Positions 12,101-23,100 of a DNA stretch of 64,000 nucleotides are shown piece by piece. Under the pieces are notes generated by a model. It did not search any database, was not told the DNA's origin, and worked only from the letters and a program-made list of their open reading frames with translations. The number at the start of each line of letters is the position of its first letter. Position 1 is the first letter of the stretch. Both the position numbers and the translations under genes were made by a program. The stretch covers positions 89,374 to 153,373 of the forward strand of contig BDDC01000016.1 in assembly GCA_001662425.1 (NCBI GenBank). The letters run 5' to 3'. The stretch comes from Chlamydomonas sphaeroides. Lineage: Eukaryota; Chlorophyta; Chlorophyceae; Chlamydomonadales; Chlamydomonadaceae.

Positions 12101-14556
12101 TGGCTGAGGTGCACCACACCTGGAGCCATCGTCCATGGGCGCGCAAGGCGCCGTCCGTATGAGCCCCGCCGCCGTGCCCTCGGTGCCTGCCGAATGCGTG
12201 GCGGCGACCGTCAGCACCCGCGTCGACCGGCGTATGGCTGCGAACGACAGCACGCAACGGGCGGCAGTCGTGACTCCTCCGCCCCACGTGCTGACGTCAT
12301 CAACTGCGCCCTGCCATCCGTCCCAGACGCCGCCAAGCTAGCGGACTCACCTCCAGCGTGCCCCGCCTGCACCGGGAGCTGCAGCCCCGCGCCGCTGACC
12401 GCGCGGCTGTTGCCGCCGAGGCTGACGTGCACTCCCTCGATGCTGATTGTGCGGAAGGGCGACTCGTCGCCGCCCTGCTGCTTGGGCCGCACGCCGTCAA
12501 AGGACATGGCCAGCACGCGGGCGGCCGCCCGGCGCGACCCCGTGCCGTGTGGGGTCCCCCGGGCCGACGGCGCGCGTGACGGGGCGCCGCTGACGGACAA
12601 GCTCGATTTACTCCGCGCCCGCAGCATGACGGACCGGTCCGCCACCTCCTGCGCAGCGTGGAACACGTAGTGTTGGATAAGATATGTACCACCTTGATCC
12701 CGATCTCGATCTAAACCAGCAACCGCCAACCGCCAACCGTCAAGCAACCGCTCACGCACCACGTGCAGCCCCAGGTCCGACAGCTTCATGACCAGCTCGC
12801 CGCCCGGCTCGCGCTTGGGCAGGATGTTTTCCTGGCGGTCAGCGAGAGGAAGAAGCGATTGAGTGGTAGGTAGGCAGGCAGCGCAGCGAGGGGCGGGGCC
12901 CAGCGGCCTCAGCGGCAGTGCCAAGCACCATCCCGTCAGCACACGGCCGCTGCCCACAGGCTGGCGCACCAGCTTGATGTCGCGGTGGATGACTGGGCAG
13001 GGCTTTCGGGCGTGGAGGCACGCCAGCGCCGAGGCGATCTGCGAGGCGTTGGGGCGGCTGGCTGGTTAACGGTAGGCACAGGTAGGACCGACGGGTGTCT
13101 GAGCTGTGGCCTAGCTAGCCGAGTGCTGCCCCCGCTGGCAGTTGAGTCGTTAAGTTGCGCAGGGTTACCCAAATAAACATGGTTGACAGCCCCGCCGCCG
13201 AGCGAGATCGTCCCACCGCATCCCAGCGTACCTGCGCGAGCCACGTGTAGGCCTGCGGCAGCTTGTACGTCCGCCTGCCCGCCGCCATGCTGCGCGTAAT
13301 GAGCTCCTTGGCCGTGTACGGCTGTGTACGGCAGGGCGCGTCAAGTTACGTCACGACATGGAAGAGGGAGCAGCGTGACGTATGCGTAGGTGCTGCCGCG
13401 GGTGCGCTGCTGGCTGTTGGGGTTGCCGTGCTGCCGGCGCCTGTCGTACTGTGCGGCCGGCGCACACAAACTCGTTCAACCAGCGCGGTACGGTGCCGTA
13501 CCTCGCACAGCTCGTACACAATGGCCAGCGTGGGCTCGGCCTGGCCTTGCAAGAAGCCGCCTGCGCCATGAAGATGGAGACGGAGGAGAAGGAGAAGGAG
13601 AACAAGAGTAAGCGCTCAGAAGGACACCAGCAAGATGGGCCCCAGCTACTGAGCGCAACCTTGGACAATGAAGTTTTCGCCAAATGAGCAAAGCACAGAA
13701 ACGGTGCGATGGTCAGGGCGGGCGCCGCGCGCCCGGCGGGGTGGGGGCTTTACGCGGGTGTCCGTGCGTTTAGGGGCCAAGGGAGCTCCGCGTCCCGCCG
13801 CGGCCCTTTGCTCATGTGTAACTCCTGTTTCCCTAACGCCCTCTCCACCGCTCACCCGGCAGCGGGACGACGCCGTGGCAGGCGATGATGTTTCTGGCAT
13901 GGCGGCGTCAGGTGGGCAAGATAATCGCGTATAGCTTTGTCATACGGGCTCAGGTTTCGGGTCACCGGGCAATGGCCAAAGCAGGGAACGGCCCCTGCCG
14001 TGCGGCCGCCGCCGCACGCAACGCTTGCGGCCGGCCCCACCGCACAAGGGCCCTTACCTGTGCTGCAGCTGCGCGGTGATGCAGGCCTCTCTTAGAAACA
14101 TGTCGGCGCAGCGCGAGCGCTGCAGGCTGCACGCGGCGTTGCCCGAGGCCTGCGAAAGGTGGAGGCGCGGGCACGGGCAGCAACGAGCGGGCGCGCGATT
14201 AGTCAGCGGCAGAAACCAGGCCCTGCAGTACGGCTGTGCGCTGGGTGTGTTGACAAGGTGACGCGAAAGTTGGATGGCGCGCATATGTCGCAATGAAACG
14301 CCGCCGTGCCGGACTGGGATTGTTCCGCGTCGAGGTGTTGGTAACCCCGTGCGCCGTGGCACCCCACCTTGAGCTCCCCTGCGCCGTGTAGAACTTTCAA
14401 TGCAACGTTCGTGCCGTTGTATGTCGCCGCGAAGCACGTCGCGAAGCCACCTTGACCGAGCATCTTCTTGACACGCAGACAAGATGCGTCGAGCAGGCGC
14501 GGATCGTCTAGCGTCGTTTCGCTGCTTGCTGTGGGCATTTTGCTGGCGACAACCAT
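9176..14556 (-). CDS. TKL-like protein kinase with giant activation-segment insert
   Basis: Seventeen exons join in phase into 826 residues: 14368-14556, 14058-14149, 13856-13893, 13502-13560, 13232-13306, 12970-13038, 12760-12831, 12351-12648, 12120-12237, 11865-11952, 11022-11639, 10690-10831, 10563-10595, 10335-10380, 10106-10156, 9817-9880, 9176-9604. Kinase landmarks in order: Gly-rich loop GQGGFATCF (34-42), VALK with Lys54, helix-C Glu84 (FLREA), hinge AIVYELCE, HRDIKLEN (Asp171), DLG instead of DFG (193-195), SYMYMAPE (Glu631), KADVFSFAVLMYELL, and CWHEDPCQRPS. All catalytic residues are present, so it should be active. About 435 residues of Ser/Ala/Pro/Gly-rich sequence separate DLG from APE, where 20-35 is usual. 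The last residues, GCGCVIC, resemble a CaaX box with an extra cysteine, suggesting membrane attachment. The start ATG at 14556 is the first in frame after an in-frame GTG. The TKL assignment rests on the SYMYMAPE and CQRPS style. Confidence 0.88.
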
Positions 14557-16025
14557 GTCGGCTGCGCCGGCTGGCGTCACCTGGGCCGACCACCAGATGC
14601 CGGGCAGGTAAGATGAGTCGCTTCCGCCTGAACGCTACACTCGCTGATTAACGTCGCTAGACAGCAATGTTGGTTGTCCCTAGCAAACTCTCTGGCTGTT
14701 GCGGCCAGAACAATTTCTCAGCTGCGTAAGTCGCTTTGGTTTCGCGGCGGCAACGATATGCATGTGGGACAATGCAAGTGCGGTTCGCCCTGCACGTGAG
14801 AGTTACCCTGTGCATCGAGGGGGGCATGGGGCAGGGCCGACCGGCCCATGCCCGTCGCCTTGAAAACGTTAGCAGTTTACGCCCGTGACACGATCCTGCA
14901 CTCGCGCTTCCTTCCTAGCAACCAAATACTTAGACCCGCAATACTGCAGTGACGGTTTCGCGGGCGCGGGCATCCCTTGATTCCGCGTTTTACGGACGCA
15001 CAGACGCGCATTATGCCACTGCGGCTCACTAAGTGGCTCGAGTTCTTATTTCTGAATTACTTCGGATGCTTCCGGGTGATTCCCGACGCCGCACCGGCGA
15101 CGTACCCTTGCTGACCCCTGATGGCACCCAAAGCCTGCACGTGGCAATGCGTGCATCGAGTCGCTCTCCACCAACACAAGCAACATGAAACAGCCGCTGT
15201 AGGTGTTTGAGGTCTTGCCCCCACCCTTTCCGCTTCATGGCCCCAAAGCGCCTCACGGCACCCTGGCCCCGCCCGTGCCACTCCTGTACGCTTTCCCGTG
15301 AGTCCGTACACCCGCTGCTTGTCCACAGGGCAGCTCCCCTGCATGTCCAGCCGCCGCAGCTCCGCGGCCCGTAACAGCCGTCTTTCCTTGCCTTCGCACC
15401 TTCGTAGCATCGAAGGCCTTACGTCATCCAGCTGCTGTCCACATGTGACATCCTGGTGTGCAGCCTGGCGTGACACCGAATTGCGTCGCAACGTTGACGA
15501 ACACGGCCGTCACCAGCACTGTCATCTACAGCAGGCAGCGACTAGGGCACAGCGCATATGCGCATACCCAGTGGTGCAGATTGAGACCGTTTGGGCCAGG
15601 TTACAACGTGATGCAGCGGCGCTCAGGTTCATGCTTACCTGCCCTGTGACTCGCATACGTACAAAGCAATCCGCGACACACGCCCGGTAGGATGCACGAC
15701 ACGCGCCCTTGGGCTCCTGCCCTTGCCTCCCGGTCCAGCATCCAAATCCGACCCACGAAGCACTGCAACCCTCTACACAAGATCGCGGCGCTTGTGGCAT
15801 CTCCACCGGCGCACCGCACACGACGCCCCAGCCCGCGGCGCTCCCGCCGCTCCTCCGCCGCCAACCTCCCCGCGCCGCCGTATCTAACCCGCCAGCAATG
15901 CACCCAAGCGACACCCACCCCGCGCAGCCCACTCCCCCGCGCTCATCCCTCCTCCGCCCGTAGCCCACCTCAGCAGCAGCCCGCACTGCCCCCACAACTC
16001 CCCACAAGCAACTCTTTCCTCAGGC
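14557..16025. other. Intergenic region between kinase and HslV genes
   Basis: Contains the kinase promoter and, near 15700-16025, a pyrimidine-rich stretch that is the HslV 3' flank. On the minus strand TGTAA occurs at 15599-15603, about 420 bases past the HslV stop, as a possible poly(A) signal. Apart from the kinase exon remnant listed separately, no gene is supported. Confidence 0.4.
15285..15390 (-). pseudogene. Orphan remnant of a kinase activation-segment exon
   Basis: On the minus strand this encodes RAAELRRLDM, an insertion, then RVYGLTGKRTG. It closely resembles the exon of the upstream kinase at 10690-10831, which reads GAAELRRLRRLDMEWVYGLTG and then its donor. In the remnant the donor GTGAGCG has become GAAAGCG, so splicing would fail. 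No kinase exons flank it in the expected positions. It is a decayed partial duplicate about 700 bases upstream of the intact gene. Confidence 0.7.
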
Positions 16026-19000
16026 TCAGGGATAGTGCGTCCCGCCGCTGGCGGCAGCCGCGTCCACGCCGCTCAGCGCGCCCGCTGCCGGCGGCGGGTT
16101 GAGCTGTATGGTCTCAATGACAAAGTTGTCATTGGTGTAGATGCACATGTCGGCCGCGATCTGCATCGACTTCTTGGCTGCGGAGGTAGGCAAGCAAGCG
16201 TGGCGCGGGAGGGTCGCGTGACGCAGGGCGCGCGCGTTGGGGGGAGCTGCCGCACAGAGCGCCGCCGGGCACACCGCTCGGACGGAAAGCTGGGAGCACG
16301 CCGCGGGCCTGTGCCAAGCTTCAAGCACAATACGGGGTGTTGGGACACGAGGCGGCCCCGCCTACTGCATGCCCAGCATCACCACGCAACGTGCTTATCG
16401 CATGCCCAGCACGTCATCAGACAACGTGCAGACGCGAACATGTCCCAAAGTCAAGACACGAGCGAACTACGTACGGTGGGCTGCTGCGTACGGCTACGAA
16501 ATCACATGTCGCTGTGCCGGGCCCAGGGCCCCAAGCCCTCCCGCGCACCAATGGTGAGGGCGTCCATCTCGGGCACGTCCGCCAGCGCGCGGGCGGCGGC
16601 CAACGCGAAATTGCCGCCCGAGCCCACCGCTGCGGTGGGGGTAGGGGCAGAGTGGCGAGGCGACGGCCGGGCCGGGCAAGGCAGTGCCGTGCAGGGCGAG
16701 TGAGGTCATGGGCTGAGCTCCCGCTGCCCCCGGCGCCGGCCAGGGTGCGTGGGCATGGGCCTGGCGCCCTTCGACCGGCCGCCGACGGCTCACACGCCGT
16801 GCTGCCCCGTGCTGCTGCAGCGTGCTTCCGCACGACTTCCGGGAGGGCATTTCCATGAACCTCACACGTGGGGCCCCCCACCAAATGTGCCGCGCTCAGC
16901 CATGGCCCATCACGAGGCTCTAGCAAACGTACGTAGACTCCTATGGTAGCGCCTACATACTCCCATCATATGCTGGCTGAATCATGACCCAGTACAGCAG
17001 ATATGCGCAGTCGCCGGCAGCCCCACCCATGACTCCGTCGTGCGGCTCCAGCACGTCGCCGTTGCCGCTGATGGTGAGCGTGGTGCTGGCGTCGGCCACA
17101 AGCAGCTCGGCCTGAGGGCGTGGAGGGGAGCGGGCGGGGGCGGAGGGAGTGCGTCGGCGCGGCGCTGGGAAGCTCACACGCGAGCGGGCCCGCCACACGC
17201 CGCAGCCGGTGCCCCATGCCGCCCAGCCAGGGGCCCGGGCCGGCAAGCGGGCGCTGGGGCGGACGGTGCCGTGGGCGGCAGCGCATGATGGCGGGTGCGG
17301 GAGGCCGCTGGCGAGCCGGGTTTGCAGCCAGCATCTGGCTGCGGAGTCGCGTGGCCGGCCCCGGCCGTGCGACACGCTGTGGCCCGCAAGCGGCAGCAAG
17401 GCCCTCTCGGTGCTCTCCCTGCCTGCCCTTCAGGCCCTCGCTGCCGCCCACGGCACCAGCATGCTACCACGCTACCACGCTCCCATGCTATCATGAGTCC
17501 GTGGCAGCAGTCCACCGCAGCAACGCCCTCGGCGCCGCACCTGCAGGAAGCGCAGCGCCTTGTCTTGCCGCCACTGCTTGGCCAGCTCCACGGCGGCGCG
17601 CAGCAGCTGGCCTGCGGGGACGGGCAGCGGTGCAGGGCATGCAGGTCGCCGCGAGGTCCGCACGGGCCACAGGAGGGCGGAGAGGTCTCTGGACCACGAC
17701 AGCTGGAGGGGCGGCGAAGAGAGGACGGTGGCTGCATTTCTCCACGAGCGGGCCGGAAGGCCTCGCCCCACCCAGCCCATCAGCACTCCGAGATGCGCCC
17801 ACGCGGCATGTCGTAGATGCCGCCATGCCGCACGCAATTGAAAGAGTCGCTTCCGCGCCCCCGCTGAAACGCTCTTAATGGTGTGGTGTGCAGCTGCGCG
17901 ACGCGGCCGCACCCGGGTGCTCCTCCAGCTTCATCTCGAGCCGCTCCAGCAGCGACAGCCCGTCCGCCGCGGAGCCTGCAACACCAGGGCCGGGCGCAGG
18001 CAGGGGACCGGCTCGTGGCAGCGCCTCGCCGGGCTCCGGGGTACGGCACGCGCACCGCAACGCGCCGCGGCAGGGCACCCCGTCGCAGGCTGCAGGGTGT
18101 CCCCGGCTGCAGGGGCGGCGCGGCTGGGCCGCCAGAGGGAGCACCCCCAAGTCCGCGTGCAAGCGGAGCTGCCTAGGCACCGGCAAGCCAGCCGAGGCCC
18201 ACGGACCGTGCCCTCCTCCTTGCCTCACTGCACCGCGCCGCCCGCCCGCCCGCCCGCCTGCTGCCTCCCCTCCCCTCCCCTGCTGCGGCCCACCTGCGAA
18301 GCCAGCGACCACCGTGTCCCCTATCCGCCGCACTTTGCGTACGTTGGGCTTGACGGTGACGGGGCCTACCGACACCTGGCCGTCGCCGATGAGGACCACC
18401 TGCGGCAGGCGGCAGGGAGCAGGCGAGCGAGGGAGCGTGCATGAGAGCAGGGATTGGAGGCATGGGGGCAGCAGGAGGCGCGGCTGGAGGGCCGGGGGGA
18501 GGAGGGCCGGCCATTCGGCGGCCCTGGCCGGAGGCGATCGGTGGCGCGGAGGTCGCTGCCTGCAGGGGCCTGTGGCAGCCACCGCGGCACCTGGCTGGCC
18601 GGGAGCGCCCGCGCCGCCCCTGAGCCCCCTCCTGGCGGCTCATTGCACGGGCCATGCTCACTGCAGAGGGCCGGGGGCCGCCTGCCCTCGACCAGGGTGC
18701 CACCGCACCGCCCTCGACCAGGGTGCCACCGCACCGCCCTCGACCAGGGTGCCACCGCACCGCCCTCGAGCGCCCGTAACGCCGGCTGCACGGGCCAGGG
18801 CCACCGCAGGGGACAGGAGCTGACCACGGCGCCTGGCCGTGCGCCGCCGCCAGGGTCGCGCCTGCACCGCCCGCCGCCATGTGCACTGCCAGGTGCAGTC
18901 AGCTGCCGGGGCCCTCGACCGTGCAAGCCGTGCCTGGGCTACCGAAGCCGCTGCGCCAGGCAGGCAGGCAGGCAGGCCGGGCAGCTGCGGCACGGCTGCA

Positions 19001-19818
19001 GCTGAAGCCCTCAGCCCTCAGCCCTCAGCCCTCAGCCCTCAGCCCTCGGGCCGCAGGCCTGGATCCCACTGGCTGGCCGCCACTGCAGCCGCCGCCCTCG
19101 GCCTTTTGTTCCCGCCGCCACGTGTCCTTGCTTTGGCCGCCTTGCCCCTGCCCCCTGACCTCCGCGCCGCCGCCCCGCCTGGGCCTCCGCACGGACGACG
19201 GGCGTGCCCTTGCCCACGGCTGCTGAAGATGAGGATGCGGCCACGGCGCCCTTGCTGGGCCCTGCTGCGCTGCCCGGCCCACTACTCCTGCCCCATCGCC
19301 GATGCCTGGGCTGTACCAGTTGGGGTGCCCTTCACGCGGCTGCCGCCGCTGCCGGAGCCACGGCACATGCGCCTCTCTGTGACCCCTGCCACTGCGCCTG
19401 CGCCTGCCTGTGTTCCCTGCAACATGGCTTGCGCCTCCCTGTGTGCCTTGCCGTGACGCCCTACCATGTCACCCTTGCGAACGCAAAGGATGGTGGTGGA
19501 ATGCACCTCTGGCCGCGGCGGGTAGTATCCGTACGGCGCCTGGTAGCCCAGGTTGCTGGAGGCCCGCAGCGACTGCGACTGCTGTCCGCCCGACACCAGC
19601 AGCGTTCTCCCGGCGCCTACGTAAGGTCGCAGGATGGGGCGTGTTGGGGGTGTTGGGTGCGACGGGAAGGCGGGGAGGCGTGGCGACGGCAAGGATGTGT
19701 GGTTGCGGGCGAGGTCGGCGCCCGACCGCACGGAGCACGCATGTGTACCTGCGACCGCTAGTAGCGCCTCGGTGCATTGCGGGCCGCGGGCCCGCAGCGC
19801 GGCGAGGCCGGCGAGCAT
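16026..19818 (-). CDS. HSLV: HslV (ClpQ) ATP-dependent protease subunit, organellar
   Basis: HslV forms the double-hexamer threonine protease chamber that works with the HslU unfoldase; in eukaryotes it is generally mitochondrial. Exons 19749-19818, 19465-19616, 18294-18399, 17913-17975, 17541-17611, 17027-17111, 16549-16629 and 16026-16177 join in phase into 259 residues. The catalytic threonine is the first of the TTILCVRKGD pair at about 64, preceded by a roughly 63-residue Ala/Arg-rich presequence that would be removed on import. The mature part of about 196 residues carries GDGQVSVG, KPNVRKVRRIGD, VVAGFAG, AAVELAKQWRQDKALR, SGNGDVLEP, AVGSGGNFALAAARAL and ADMCIYTND, all standard HslV blocks. 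The bacterial protein is about 175 residues. No HslU lies in the window. The gene is divergently transcribed from the AARSD1-like gene. Confidence 0.97.
18685..18770. repeat. 26-bp tandem repeat in HslV intron 2
   Basis: The unit CCCTCGACCAGGGTGCCACC plus GCACCG is repeated three times and starts a fourth. It lies within the 1.07-kb intron between HslV exons 2 and 3. A 7-bp CCCTCAG run follows at about 19007-19047 in the same intron. Confidence 0.85.
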
Positions 19819-20158
19819 GACGAGATTGTCGGGGTCGCGTGCGGTCTGCGCTGGTGGCTCGCGAGTGCAGCCGAGTGATATGTGCGTGCGACTGTCGAGG
19901 CGGGTGTCGGCAGTGCTTCGGCTTGGCCTGATCGCGGGCTATGCCTGTTTCGTGGAAGTGCCTGCATGCTCAGAACGGCGACACAACGCTTACGGTGACC
20001 GAGCCTGCATACACGCTCACGAACACGCATAAATAGTCGCCTTCTTCACAACGAAGAAACCCGTTTTACACGACACGCCCGCAAGACCCGAACATCCACT
20101 TGCCATCGCACTTGCCTTTTGGCACTCGGCCGCTGCAGGCGCGCCTTACGCACTAGCA
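19819..20158. promoter_or_regulatory. Shared divergent promoter of HSLV and AARSD1-like gene
   Basis: Only 340 bases separate the two divergent start codons, so both promoters and 5' leaders must lie here. A TATA-like ATAAATA at 20029-20035 on the plus strand is 124 bases before the AARSD1-like ATG. The composition is less GC-rich than in the neighbouring genes. Confidence 0.6.
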
Positions 20159-23100
20159 ATGGCCGACGAAGAGAATAATGGAGACATTTGCATCTGCCAG
20201 CAGGACAGCTACCTGCGGAAGCTCACGACGACCGTCAGGAGGTCAGCCCCCACACGTGAGCACGAGTCCATGCCCGCGGCCCTCAAACTGCCACCACCTC
20301 TCGCCCGCACGCAGCTGCACGCCCATAGCGCTGCCCCCGACGCCGCCGGCTCCTGCTGGCGGCAAGGCAGGCAAGGCGGGGGGGGGGGGGGGCCACCCGC
20401 CCCCCCNNNNNNNNNNNNNNNNNNNNNNNNNNNNNNNNNNNNNNNNNNNNNNNNNNNNNNNNNNNNNNNNNNNNNNNNNNNNNNNNNNNNNNNNNNNNNN
20501 NNNNNNNNNNNNNNNNNNNNNNNNNNNNNNNNNNNNNNNNNNNNNNNNNNNNNNNNNNNNNNNNNNNNNNNNNNNNNNNNNNNNNNNNNNNNNNNNNNNN
20601 NNNNNNNNNNNNNNNNNNNNNNNNNNNNNNNNNNNNNNNNNNNNNNNNNNNNNNNNNNNNNNNNNNNNNNNNNNNNNNNNNNNNNNNNNNNNNNNNNNNN
20701 NNNNNNNNNNNNNNNNNNNNNNNNNNNNNNNNNNNNNNNNNNNNNNNNNNNNNNNNNNNNNNNNNNNNNNNTCTACCTCGCCGAGACGCCGCTCTTCCCC
20801 GAGAGCGGCGGTCAGCCATGTGATCATGGTGGGTGCTGGCCGCATCTCAGCCCCGAAGAGGTCAACGCCATCGCGGCACGGACCCCTCAGCCGCAGCGCT
20901 CAGCGGAGCCAGGGGCTTGAGCATCAGCCCTCGCCGCGCTGACCAGCGGTGCCGAGTCCAGATGGCACAGGCGATGCGCCCCGTCTCGTGCCGGTCCCGG
21001 ACCGCCCGTAGGTTGGCCTGCAGGGCAGGTACCCTAGCCGCCACCCTAGCCGCCACCCTAGCCGCCACCCCAGCCGCCACCCGCCTGCCTGAGGCCACAC
21101 GCCCGTGTCGCGCGCGTCCCCGCCTGCAGGCCGGCTGGTCGTGTTGGGGCCCGACGGCGCCGCCAGCGGCCAGGCGGTCAACGTGGTGGCCGTCATGTGG
21201 CGGGAGGTGGGGCAGAGCCGAGGACGGGACCTGCACGGCGTGGGGCTGCACCAGTCGTCGCGCGCTGGGGTCTGATCCGCCAATGTGTGGCGAGCAGGCC
21301 GGGGCGGCGGGCAGCGGGCGCGAAGTCCAGAGCCCGCCTGCAGCGCCTGGCGATGGCGGCAACAGGCCGGCGGGATTGTCCGGCCGGACTGCGCTAGCGG
21401 CGAGGGCCTGGCGGGAGCTGGCCGGACCAGGCCATGTAGCTGCAGGCCGCGAAGCAGCTGCGCGGACAGGCGTGCGGCCGCCGCGAGGGCGCCGCGAGGG
21501 CGCTGACTGCTGGCAAGCCTCGAGGACTGCGCCATGGCGCGTGCAGGGCACGTGTTGCCGTGCCCTTAGCAACAGGAGCAGGAGCAGGAGCAAGGATGCC
21601 CGATGTTAGGTCCCGCCTCTGGCAGTGCGCAAGAGCGACGGGCCCTGCTGCGTGCCCCGGCTGCTGCTGCCGCTGCCGGGCGCAGGGCGCGCTGTGCCAC
21701 GTGACGGACGGCCCGCTGGGGGCTGGCTGCGGGGTGGAGGTGCAGCTGGACTGGGAGCGGCGGTGGGACCACATGCAGCAGCACACGGGTGCGGCATGGA
21801 GTGTATCATAACTCGGTATCATGGCTCGATCGTAACTTCATTGAACTTAATCATAGATAGTCAGTATAGTGTTACACGGGATTATGATTTCTGAGGATGC
21901 TGGCAGCCCATGCAGCAGCTCGGGCTGGGCAGGGAGGGGCCGCGGGACTGTCGGGGCGGGCTGCAGGGCCGTGCTTGGAGGGCGGCTGTGGGGGAGCGCG
22001 GCGGGTGAGGGCACGAGCAGGCCGGCTCTGCGCTCAGGGCCAGCCCCGATCTGCACGTTAAACCCTACGCCCGCCTGCCTTGCCCCGGTCCGTCCCCAAG
22101 GCCAGCACGTGCTGTCGGCTGTGGCGGACCTGCTGTTCGGCGCTGACACCGTCAGCTGGGAGCTGCACCCACTGGACCCCGAGGTGCGGGGCCGCTTTGC
22201 GCGGGCAGCAACCTCGGGACCGACTGCCGCGGGCGGCAGTGCGGCCGGGCTGCTGCCGCTCCTCGTCTTGGGCAGCTGGCGGCGCAAGGTTGCCCGTTGG
22301 CTCTCGGCAACGCGCCACAAGGCCACGTCCCGCAACACCACGCGCCCACTCCCACGCCCCCCCCCACACACGCATGCAGGTGCACTGCTCCGGCGACTAC
22401 GGATGTGTGTCGGTGGACCTTAGCGTGCCGCAGCTGAGCGCAGAGCAGGTGAGGGCAGGGCCCCGTTGGGGCAGAGCACCGTCGGACGCCCGCCTGCCAA
22501 GACGGCCCGGCCGGGGCCACCCGCCTCCGCTGTGTGTCACACTAGTGCCTCCTCAAGGCGCTGCCTAGCCGGCACAGGTCCTGGCCAACCCGGGTGCCTC
22601 ACGCGCCAGCCCATGCTGACCGCCTGGTCCACACGTGGCTGGCCCTGCCGCTGCGCCCCTGCAGCTGGTGCAACTGGAGGCTCGCGCCAACGAGGAGCTG
22701 CGCGCGTTGCGGGCCGTGGCGCCGCTGCTGCTGGACCCGGCCGAGGGCGGCGAGGACGCGGACCGCGTGGCGGCGCTGAGGGCCGACCCCGCCTTCCGGG
22801 GCGCGCTGCCGCCGCCGGGCAAGGTGCGGGCGGGGCCGGCTGCGGCGCCCTGCCGGCGCCGGTCAGCTGGCAGCGGGCCACAGGCTGGTCGCGGGCCGGG
22901 CGCAGCGGCAGGGGGTGCGCGATGCGCCGCCGCACGGGAAATGCGGTTTGGAGGAGCGCGCGGAGAGGCTGGGGGCGCGCCAACCGCCAACCACCAGCGG
23001 CCAGCCAACCGCCGTCTCCCCTGTGATGCACGTGACAGATCAAGGGCTGGAAGCTGCGGCTGGTGGCGATCGAGGGCCTCGACATCAACGCATGCGGCGG

